This document shows positions 1-5,116 of a stretch of 5,116 nucleotides of DNA, one piece after another (the stretch's first letter is position 1; every line of letters begins with the position of its first letter). Source of the DNA: an uncultured Muribaculaceae bacterium (GTDB lineage: Bacteria; Bacteroidota; Bacteroidia; Bacteroidales; Muribaculaceae). The stretch spans positions 14,486 through 19,601 of the forward strand of contig CAJTQH010000044.1 of NCBI GenBank assembly GCA_910578305.1. The letters run 5' to 3'. The position numbers were made by a program, and so were the translations under genes. The notes under the pieces were generated by a model. That model saw nothing but the letters and a program-made list of their open reading frames with translations, was not told the origin of the DNA and did no database searches.

Positions 1-351
1 CGGGGTGAGTCCTGTCCAGCTTTCGGGCAGGCCGCTTGATGTTACTTTTTTGAAAAATGACGGTGTTTCGGCATTGTCAAGCGGTATCACGGAAACTATG
101 CGTCCGCTTGCGATCTTTATCTCGACGGGTACCGGTCCGGCATATCCGGTGATGTCGGAACATAGCGATGAGGTGTTGATCGTAGCGGTGTCGGCAGATA
201 TCTTTATGTCGCTGACGCTTTGTCCCGAATGGGTTATGTCGTGTCCGAGCAGACGGCCGTTGTGCATTATGGCCGCCGCTGCCATGAGCAGGAACACTGC
301 TATGAGGCTGATTATATTTGTGCTGATGTGTCGCTGATCGGTTTGATTCAT
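1..351 (-). CDS. FMN-binding-domain (RnfG/NqrC/NosR-type) envelope protein, N-terminal part only
   Basis: The gene starts at the ATG at 351 and stays open through 117 codons to the left edge, so its C-terminal part is missing. Residues about 13-30 form one hydrophobic segment (IISLIAVFLLMAAAAIM) after a polar start, which looks like a signal anchor. From about residue 68 it reads GYAGPVPVEIKI, then GRIVSVIPLDNAETPSFFKKV, then a Leu/Trp segment at the cut. This is the usual opening of the FMN_bind domain found in RnfG, NqrC and NosR-like proteins, which carry FMN on a threonine and move electrons outside the cytoplasmic membrane. The flavinylated S-G-A-T-type motif would lie just past the edge and cannot be checked. 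In Bacteroidales this domain is often followed by membrane helices and 4Fe-4S motifs; whether that holds here is unknown. It has its own -7 promoter element in the 54 bp gap from the preceding gene. The domain call is fairly secure, the exact role is not. Confidence 0.8.
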   Translation of the reverse strand, partial: MNQTDQRHISTNIISLIAVFLLMAAAAIMHNGRLLGHDITHSGQSVSDIKISADTATINTSSLCSDITGYAGPVPVEIKIASGRIVSVIPLDNAETPSFFKKVTSSGLPESWTGLTP

Positions 352-372
352 CGTAATGTGATAATTGAATGG

Positions 373-380
373 CAAAATTA
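373..380 (-). promoter_or_regulatory. Bacteroidota -7 promoter element for the FMN-binding gene
   Basis: On the minus strand, 380 to 373 reads TAATTTTG, an exact match to the Bacteroidota -7 consensus TAnnTTTG. It lies inside the intergenic gap and would leave a leader of roughly 15 nt before the ATG at 351. No good TTTG is found at the expected -33 distance, so the promoter is inferred from the -7 box and its placement only. Confidence 0.5.
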
Positions 381-405
381 CACATTTTACTGCAATAAAC
401 ATCCG

Positions 406-846
406 TCAGCGTGTTAATTTCCTTAATAACAGAGCCGATGCAATGAGTAGTGTTGCTGCAAGCAGCATGTATGTATGCCGAGAGGTGTGCCTGTCGGCCG
501 TAGGGCCTGACCGGCTTTCGGTGTGGTGAATTCCGGTCGAGGCAGATGCGACGGTTGCGGTGTCGGCTGCGGTAACGGTGCTGATATGTATAGTTTCCGT
601 CGATGGGCGGTGTACTGTGGCTTTTATTGCAGGTGTGCTTCGTATGGAGTCGGCGGCAATGGTAATGGATATGCTGTCGCATCGCCATGCCGAAGAGATG
701 TACAGCGAGTCGGCCATGAGTCGCCGCAGTGTCGATATGGTTGCTGTCGATATGGTGTCGGACGTTGTGGCCGAAGATGTGCGGCACGATTGTGCCTGAA
801 GCGACAGTAGGATGGCTGCCGCGAGGATACGGATGGTGTGAGTCAT
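406..846 (-). CDS. Small predicted lipoprotein with C-terminal membrane helix (spanin-like layout), function unknown
   Basis: I read 146 residues from the ATG at 846. Residues 1-20 are a short basic start and a hydrophobic stretch (IRILAAAILLSLQAQS) followed by Cys21, a plausible though imperfect lipobox for signal peptidase II. The middle (about 22-124) is rich in Ser, Thr, Ala and Ile with an alternating polar/hydrophobic pattern and no domain I recognise. Residues 126-141 (YMLLAATLLIASALLL) form a membrane helix ending in a basic tail, RKLTR. The reading frame extends up to an ATG at 927, but that start lies inside a hairpin and upstream of an exact -7 promoter box at 882-889, and the extra 27 residues would bury the signal peptide. 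I therefore prefer 846. N-terminal lipid plus C-terminal membrane anchor is the architecture of phage unimolecular spanins, which connect outer and inner membrane for lysis. No lysin, holin or other phage gene is visible here, so the link is structural only. It could equally be an uncharacterised envelope lipoprotein. Confidence 0.65.
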   Translation of the reverse strand: MTHTIRILAAAILLSLQAQSCRTSSATTSDTISTATISTLRRLMADSLYISSAWRCDSISITIAADSIRSTPAIKATVHRPSTETIHISTVTAADTATVASASTGIHHTESRSGPTADRHTSRHTYMLLAATLLIASALLLRKLTR

Positions 847-881
847 GGATGTGATAGATGGTTGATTAAGATCAGGAGGTG

Positions 882-889
882 CAAAGGTA
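882..889 (-). promoter_or_regulatory. Bacteroidota -7 promoter element for the small lipoprotein gene
   Basis: The minus strand from 889 to 882 reads TACCTTTG, an exact TAnnTTTG. It predicts a transcript start near 876 and a leader of about 30 nt before the ATG at 846, and it argues against the upstream ATG at 927. The -33 position has no TTTG; it falls inside the GC-rich hairpin at 900-936. Confidence 0.5.
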
Positions 890-899
890 AGCATGAAGC

Positions 900-936
900 A
901 AGGGCCGGGTACGCGTATTTTGCGCAACCGGCCCTT
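900..936. terminator. GC-rich hairpin downstream of manC, probable terminator
   Basis: AAGGGCCGG (900-908) pairs perfectly with CCGGCCCTT (928-936), and a few inner pairs (CGC 912-914 with GCG 922-924) extend the stem. On the plus strand it is followed directly by a T run (935-939), the form of an intrinsic terminator, but no plus-strand gene precedes it. On the minus strand it lies 34 bp past the manC stop codon with only a weak T-rich tail. The most useful reading is that it ends the manC transcript and possibly blocks antisense transcription from the left. Confidence 0.55.
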
Positions 937-943
937 TTTATGG

Positions 944-963
944 GTGAAAAAATTTTTTTTTAC
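944..963. repeat. AT-rich inverted repeat with A6T9 tract after manC
   Basis: Plus-strand GTG plus six A (944-952) is followed by nine T plus AC (953-963), making a near-perfect inverted repeat with one G-T wobble and a three-base T loop. It begins 7 bp past the manC stop codon on the minus strand and next to the GC-rich hairpin. It may help end transcription or bend the DNA. Confidence 0.45.
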
Positions 964-969
964 GGAGGA

Positions 970-2042
970 TTACATGTATCGGTCGTCAAACCGCTGGCTC
1001 ACGTCGTTGACCATCTGTTTTATCTCCTGTTCCTGTCCTTTGGGGCAGATGAGGAGGACATCGTCGGCATCGGCTACGATAAAGTCATTGAGTCCTGACA
1101 CAACCACCAGTTTGTGGTCGGGAGCCATGAATATGTTGCCCGATGAGTTATAGGCCATCACATTGCACTTCTGTGTAACGTTTGCCGACATGTTTTTTGG
1201 AGAATTTTCGTAGAGAGATCCCCATGTGCCGAGATCGCTCCATCCGAAGTCGACGGGTTCAACATATACGTTGTCGGCTTTTTCCATCACTGCGAAGTCG
1301 ATGGACATGCGGGGAAGCGGGAGTTGATAAACTCGCTTTCGGCCGGAGTGGCGAAGCATTCGGCGCCTTTGTCAAACTCGTCGGTGAGATCAGGCACGAA
1401 GCGTCGCAGAGCCTCTTTGATCACTGATGCGCGCCACATGAAAATGCCGGCATTCCACAGAAATTCGCCCGAATCGACAAATACCTGAGCTATTTCCTGA
1501 TCGGGCTTTTCGGTGAATGTCTTTACCTTGTTGATATCATCGGTGACCTTAGGTCCTATCTGTATATATCCGTAGCCGGTCTCGGGGCGTGTGGGATTAA
1601 TGCCGAGCGTAAGCAATGCGTCGTTTGATTCCACAAATTCAAATCCCTGATTCACGCACCGGTCGAATATGGCTTCACGGGTGATGAGATGGTCGCTCGG
1701 AGTCACTATCATTGATGCTTCGGGGTCGCGAGCGGCAATGTGATAAGCGGCCCAAGCGATGCAAGGAGCGGTGTTTCGACGGTCGGGTTCGAGTAGTATC
1801 TGATCGTCGTTCAGGTCCGGCAACTGCTCTTTGATGAGGTCGCGATAGGCAGCGTTTGTCACGATCAGGATGTTTTCGGCCGGTACAAGCGGCAGTATGC
1901 GATCGTAGCTCATCTGAAGCAGAGTGCGTCCGGTGCCTAAGAAGTCTATGAATTGTTTGGGCTTGTCGGTGCGGCTATATGGCCAAAATCGGCTGCCTAT
2001 ACCTCCGCACATTATCACGCAATATCTATGTGAGGCATTCAT
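970..2042 (-). pseudogene. manC: Mannose-1-phosphate guanylyltransferase (GDP-mannose pyrophosphorylase), frame interrupted
   Basis: The product makes GDP-mannose from mannose-1-phosphate and GTP in the cytoplasm, the donor for mannose and (via GDP-fucose) fucose in surface glycans. From the ATG at 2042 the first frame gives the nucleotidyltransferase signature CGGIGSRFWPYSRTDKPKQF (residues 12-31), LLEPDRRNTAP (83-93), PSDH (115-118), GYGYI (156-160), TFTEKP (175-180) and WNAGIFMW (196-203). It then stops at 1287-1289 after FPACPS plus three off-frame residues. The family sequence resumes in another frame at SIDFAVMEKADNVYV (from 1305), continues with DFGWSDLGTWGSLYE and ends at the stop at 970-972. 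Joined, the protein would be about 360 residues, the normal length for the short form lacking a fused isomerase domain. The net loss is one base modulo three near 1297-1310. Both halves are otherwise well preserved, so this is either a very recent mutation or a sequence error; the two pieces as written would not make a normal enzyme. Confidence 0.9.
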
Positions 2043-2073
2043 AATTCATTGATTTAATATTAGAATCAGGCAG

Positions 2074-2081
2074 CTAAGGTA
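2074..2081 (-). promoter_or_regulatory. Possible -7 promoter element for manC
   Basis: The minus strand from 2081 to 2074 reads TACCTTAG, 7 of 8 matches to TAnnTTTG, about 32 bp before the manC ATG. That distance is like the other minus-strand leaders in the window. There is no TTTG at the correct -33 spacing, so this is tentative. Confidence 0.3.
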
Positions 2082-2129
2082 AGTAATAAGTTTCAAATAT
2101 CCTACTTGGAAGGCGTTAAAAGGTCTTAT

Positions 2130-2160
2130 TTTGCGCTATCGGAATAGTTTGCTAACTTTG
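2130..2160 (+). promoter_or_regulatory. Bacteroidota sigma-70-type promoter of panB
   Basis: TTTG (2130-2133), a 19 bp spacer, then TAACTTTG (2153-2160) matches the Bacteroidota consensus TTTG-N19-TAnnTTTG exactly. The predicted transcript start is near 2166, giving a leader of about 30 nt that is A-rich with no Shine-Dalgarno sequence, as is usual in this phylum. It probably also drives the downstream MATE gene. Confidence 0.8.
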
Positions 2161-2194
2161 CGGGTCAAATTGAAAAATATAACAAGCAGTAAAT

Positions 2195-3016
2195 ATGTCA
2201 AGTTACAATGAGTCGGCCAAGCCGAAAGTGACCACGGCGTCACTGATGAAAATGAAAGCCAGCGGAGAGAAGATAGCGTGTCTGACGTCGTATGACTTCA
2301 CTATGGCGCAGATAGTAGACGGTGCCGGTATAGACTTTATACTTGTGGGTGATTCGGCCGCAAATGTCATGATGGGCTACGACACAACTGTGCCTATCAC
2401 ACTCGACGACATGATAACCTATGCCAAAGGTGTGGTGCGCGGAGCCAAGCGCGCGCTTGTGGTTGTGGATATGCCGTTCGGCTACTATCAGGGGTGTCCC
2501 GACATAGCGCTTGCATCGGCCGTGCGCATCATGAAGGAGACCGGAGCGGGTGCCGTGAAGATGGAAGGCGGGTCGGAAATACGTGAGTCGATAAGCCGCA
2601 TACTGTCGGCCGGTATTCCGGTGTGCGGACACCTCGGACTCACACCGCAGTCGGTGAACAAGTTCGGTGGTTATGGCGTGCGTGCCAAGGGTGAGGCTGA
2701 GGCCGAGAAGCTGCTTGCGGATGCCCGTATGCTCGACGAGATGGGTTGTTTTGCCATAGTGCTTGAGAAAATACCTGCCGCTCTCGCCGCACGCGTGACC
2801 CGTGAGGTGAGCTGTCCGGTGATAGGTATCGGTGCAGGTTCGGAAGTAGATGGACAGATCCTCGTGGTGCAGGACATGCTTGGCATGAATCGTGGATTCT
2901 CGCCCAAATTCATGCGTCGCTACGGTGATTTCGGCGATCAGATGGAGCAGGCTCTGAGCCGCTATGTCGACAATGTGAAGTCGGTGGACTTCCCCAACGA
3001 ATCGGAGCAGTACTGA
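2195..3016 (+). CDS. panB: 3-methyl-2-oxobutanoate hydroxymethyltransferase (ketopantoate hydroxymethyltransferase)
   Basis: PanB transfers a one-carbon unit from 5,10-methylenetetrahydrofolate to 2-oxoisovalerate to make ketopantoate, the first committed step to pantothenate and CoA; it acts in the cytoplasm. The 273-residue product has the normal family length and complete motifs: CLTSYDFTMA (29-38), VGDS with metal-binding Asp53, VDMPFGYYQ with Asp92, KMEGG with Glu124, GHLGLTPQS (145-153), VLEKIP with the expected catalytic Glu191, and PVIGIGAGSEVDGQILV near 208-224, followed by the usual DMLG and F-x-P-K-F-M-R-R-Y tail. The ATG at 2195 is supported by an excellent promoter about 35 bp upstream. 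The MATE transporter gene begins about 22 bp after the stop and may share its transcript. No other pantothenate gene (panC, panD, panE) is in the window. Confidence 0.97.
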   Translation: MSSYNESAKPKVTTASLMKMKASGEKIACLTSYDFTMAQIVDGAGIDFILVGDSAANVMMGYDTTVPITLDDMITYAKGVVRGAKRALVVVDMPFGYYQGCPDIALASAVRIMKETGAGAVKMEGGSEIRESISRILSAGIPVCGHLGLTPQSVNKFGGYGVRAKGEAEAEKLLADARMLDEMGCFAIVLEKIPAALAARVTREVSCPVIGIGAGSEVDGQILVVQDMLGMNRGFSPKFMRRYGDFGDQMEQALSRYVDNVKSVDFPNESEQY

Positions 3017-3038
3017 CAGACTGTAAGACGACTGAGGC

Positions 3039-4363
3039 TTGATCGGAAATCTGTACATAAAGATAATACGTCTCGGGCTGCCCATACTCATAGGGCAGCT
3101 CGGATCGTAGTGGGTTTTGCCGATACGATAATGGTGGGGCACTACTCTACGGAGGCTCTGGCCTCGGCCTCGTTTGTCAACAACCTGTTTAATGTGGCGG
3201 TATTTGCCAGCCTGGGGTTTGCCTATGGCCTTACACCGCTTGTGGGCGCTTTGTTCTCGCAGCAGCGTCATGGCGAGATTGGCTCGCTCATACGCACTGC
3301 GCTGGTGGTGAATGTGCTTTTCGCCTTGCTTCTCACCGCTATAATGGGGGTGATATATCTGAATGTCGACCGCATGGGGCAGCCGGAGGAGCTGCTGCCG
3401 ATCATACGCCCTTATTTTCTGATAGTGCTTTCGGGCATGGTGCCGCTCACCATATTCAATGTCATGGCCCAGTGGAGCTATGCCATCAACCGTACCCGCA
3501 TGCCTATGTGGATAATACTCTCGGCCAATGCGGTGAATATACTGGGCAACTATCTGCTTATATACGGCAACTGCGGGCTGCCTGAAATGGGGCTTGACGG
3601 TGCGGGAATAGCCACCCTCACGTCGCGAGTGCTGTGTGCGGTGAGCATATTGGCGATGTTTTTTTTCCGCAAGCCTTACAAGGCTTATCGCGAGGGATTT
3701 ACTGGAGGGCGCGTCACGGCACGTGCGGTGCGCCACATCAATATCACTTCGTGGCCTGTGGCGTTGCAGATGAGCTTTGAATCGGGATCGTTTACGATGG
3801 CTGCTGTCATGGCCGGCTGGATAAGCGCGGTGTCGCTCGCGGCATTTCAGGTGGTGGTGATACTGGGTACGCTCGGTTTTTGTGTCTATTACAGCATGGC
3901 TGCGGCCGTGTCGGTGCTGGTGTCGAATGCAGCAGGGTTGAGCGACAGGCCTCTGATGCGTCGCACGGCGTTTGCCGGCTACCGCATATTGCTCACTCTC
4001 GCCACTGTGTCGTCGCTGCTCTTTGTGTTTGCCGGCAGTGACATAATGCCGCTGTTTACCGACGATCCGAAGGTGATAGCCACGTCGCTGACACTGATAG
4101 TGCCTCTGGTGCTGTATCAGTACGGCGATGCCACGCAGATCACGTTTGCCAATGCGCTGCGCGGCACATCGAATGTAATGCCCATGATGTGGATCTCGCT
4201 GGTGAGCTATGTGGTGATCGGTGTGCCGGCCACGTGGGTACTGGGATTTCCGTGCGGTCTCGGTATCTATGGCATAATACTGAGTTTTTCGGTAAGTCTG
4301 TTCATCGCCGCCGCGCTGTTTCTCTACTTTTTCATGCGCACCACGCGCATCCGGCAGGTGTGA
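3039..4363 (+). CDS. MATE-family multidrug/cation-coupled efflux transporter, frame broken near the N terminus
   Basis: MATE proteins are twelve-helix inner-membrane exporters that expel cationic drugs or metabolites using Na+ or H+ gradients. The long open frame (3110-4363, 417 residues from a GTG) is hydrophobic throughout. It shows family features in both halves: GFADTIMVGHYSTEALASAS at the start, QWSYAINRTRMPMWIILSAN and GLDGAGIATLTSR in the first half, then SWPVALQMSFESG, AAVSVLVSNAAG and FANALRGTSN in the second. The first helix is incomplete in that frame. The missing part is found just upstream in another frame: 3039-3107 encodes about 23 residues including IIRLGLPILIGQLGS and then hits TAG at 3108. 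Joined, it reads IGQLGSIVVGFADT, as expected for the family, and gives about 442 residues, a normal length. TTG at 3039 is the best start, since a TGA at 3033 blocks anything further and no in-frame ATG exists. If the break is real, only a protein lacking most of helix 1 could be made from the GTG at 3110. The substrate cannot be told from sequence. Confidence 0.88.
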
Positions 4364-4365
4364 TA

Positions 4366-4412
4366 ATCAGAAGTCTGATCATAGGCTATGTGGCTTCAGG
4401 TATATTTTTTTT
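4366..4412 (+). terminator. Possible terminator after the MATE gene
   Basis: Just after the stop codon, ATCAG (4366-4370) pairs with CTGAT (4375-4379), and a second small palindrome, CATAGGCTATG, follows at 4380-4390. A run of eight T lies at 4405-4412. The hairpins are weak and neither sits directly against the T run, so this is a tentative transcript end between the MATE gene and nadB. Confidence 0.35.
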
Positions 4413-4444
4413 GTGAGTCGTAATGCCTTAGCCTGCAACTTTGT

Positions 4445-4476
4445 TTTGTAGCCACGGGAAATATTGCTTACATTTG
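4445..4476 (+). promoter_or_regulatory. Bacteroidota sigma-70-type promoter of nadB
   Basis: TTTG (4445-4448), a 20 bp spacer and TACATTTG (4469-4476) fit the TTTG-N19/20-TAnnTTTG consensus. The predicted transcript start is near 4482, giving a leader of about 20 nt with an A7 run and no Shine-Dalgarno sequence. nadB therefore appears to be transcribed independently of panB and the MATE gene. Confidence 0.75.
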
Positions 4477-4502
4477 CAGCAGCAAAAAAAGATCTTCTGA
4501 AG

Positions 4503-5116
4503 ATGACTTACGAATACGATTATCTCGTGATTGGGTCAGGCATCGCCGGCATGAGTTTCGCCCTTAAGGTGGCCGGAGATAATGCCAGAGTGGCACTCGT
4601 GTGCAAAACTACATTGGATGAGGCCAATACGGCGCTGGCGCAGGGGGGCGTGGCGTCGGTGACTGACACAGAGGTGGATGATTTTGACAAGCACATCGAG
4701 GATACGATGATAGCCGGTGACTGGCTCAGCGATCCGAAGGCGGTGGAGAAGGTGGTGACCGAGGCGCCGGCACAGATACGTGAGCTTGTGGGATGGGGCG
4801 TGGATTTCGACCGCAATGCCGACGGACGGTTTGATCTGCATCGCGAGGGCGGCCACTCGGAATTCCGCATTCTGCATCATGCCGACAACACGGGCTATGA
4901 GATACAGCAGAGTCTGATAAAGCGTGTGCGAGAGAATCCGCACATAGATATATACGAGAATCATTTTGCCATAGAGATCATAACCCAGCATCATCTTGGG
5001 CGCATAGTGACACGCCGCACTCCTGACATCACTTGTTACGGTGCTTATGTGCTCGATCAGGCTACCGGCGTAGTAGACAAGTTTCTGGCTCGTGTGACAC
5101 TTATGGCTACCGGCGG
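4503..5116 (+). CDS. nadB: L-aspartate oxidase, N-terminal part only
   Basis: NadB is an FAD-dependent cytoplasmic enzyme that oxidises L-aspartate to iminoaspartate, the first step of de novo NAD synthesis; NadA then condenses the product to quinolinate. The gene runs off the right edge after 204 codons, about 40 percent of the usual 500-plus residues. Visible motifs are the FAD-binding Rossmann start DYLVIGSGIAGMSFA (6-20, GxGxxG), NTALAQGGVASV (42-53), HIEDTMIAGDWLSDP (64-78) and HREGGHSEFRILHHADNTG (113-131), followed by the start of the second FAD contact, MATG, at the cut. Related succinate dehydrogenase and fumarate reductase flavoproteins share the fold, but the ALAQGGVA and H-x-x-D-T-x-x-A-G spacing fits NadB better, and the usual flavin-attachment His context is absent. 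The ATG at 4503 follows a good promoter by 27 bp. No nadA or nadC is visible. Confidence 0.93.
   Translation, partial: MTYEYDYLVIGSGIAGMSFALKVAGDNARVALVCKTTLDEANTALAQGGVASVTDTEVDDFDKHIEDTMIAGDWLSDPKAVEKVVTEAPAQIRELVGWGVDFDRNADGRFDLHREGGHSEFRILHHADNTGYEIQQSLIKRVRENPHIDIYENHFAIEIITQHHLGRIVTRRTPDITCYGAYVLDQATGVVDKFLARVTLMATG

Noticed and set aside
77..787. Minus-strand open frame of 236 codons across the FMN-binding and lipoprotein genes
   Set aside because: The product is dominated by His, Arg and Tyr, has no domain or signal sequence, and overlaps two better-supported genes on the same strand in other frames.
523..810. Plus-strand frames opposite the lipoprotein gene (Cys/Arg/Gly-rich product)
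   Set aside because: The composition is typical of a shadow frame; no start context, promoter or domain supports it.
406..927. Longer version of the lipoprotein gene starting at 927
   Set aside because: The extra 27 codons run through the hairpin at 900-936 and upstream of the -7 box, and would place a polar, Pro-rich stretch before the signal peptide.
1297..1316. Programmed ribosomal frameshift as an explanation for manC
   Set aside because: No slippery heptamer or downstream structure is apparent, the family is not known to use recoding, and the residues missing at the junction fit a deletion better.
2240..3736. Long antisense open frame (498 codons, minus strand) across panB and the MATE gene
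   Set aside because: It is rich in His, Arg, Tyr and Gln with no recognisable domain or hydrophobic pattern, and lies wholly opposite two clear genes; its length follows from their codon use.
4366..4412. Riboswitch or small RNA in the gap between the MATE gene and nadB
   Set aside because: The gap is 139 bp, holds a good promoter and only weak small hairpins, and the nadB leader is about 20 nt, too short for a riboswitch.
4536..4994. Minus-strand open frame opposite nadB
   Set aside because: It is antisense to strongly conserved NadB motifs, with no promoter or recognisable domain.

Overview
The window looks like chromosomal DNA from a member of the order Bacteroidales; Muribaculaceae is my best guess, from overall protein resemblance only. 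The strongest direct evidence is the promoter style. Exact TAnnTTTG (-7) elements sit upstream of four genes, two of them with a TTTG (-33) element 19-20 bp further up. The leaders are A-rich and short, without a clear Shine-Dalgarno sequence. The protein sequences (PanB, NadB, a MATE transporter, a short ManC-type GDP-mannose pyrophosphorylase) also read like Bacteroidales housekeeping genes.

Layout: the left 2 kb is read on the minus strand and the right 3 kb on the plus strand, diverging from about 2043-2194. On the minus strand, in transcription order, are a mannose-1-phosphate guanylyltransferase (970-2042, frame broken near 1297-1310), a hairpin and AT-rich inverted repeat (900-963), a small predicted lipoprotein with a C-terminal membrane helix (406-846), and the N-terminal part of an FMN-binding-domain protein running off the left edge (1-351). 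On the plus strand are panB (2195-3016), a MATE-family exporter (3039-4363, frame broken at about 3104-3107), a short intergenic region with its own promoter, and the start of nadB (4503 to the right edge).

Functionally this is a mix of unlinked metabolic genes rather than one pathway: GDP-mannose supply for surface glycans, pantothenate/CoA synthesis, de novo NAD synthesis, an exporter, and an envelope flavoprotein. panB and the MATE gene are 22 bp apart and may be co-transcribed; the other genes mostly appear to have their own promoters.

The two most notable points are these. First, two conserved genes each carry a frame break, and each break can be explained by loss of one copy of a short direct repeat (4 bp in the MATE gene; 10 bp, or alternatively 4 bp, in manC). 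That points to slipped-strand deletion or to a sequence/assembly error. Second, the 146-residue lipoprotein has the layout of a phage unimolecular spanin (lipidated N terminus, periplasmic middle, C-terminal membrane anchor) but no visible phage neighbours. I found no convincing undescribed multi-gene system, RNA gene, CRISPR array or insertion sequence.
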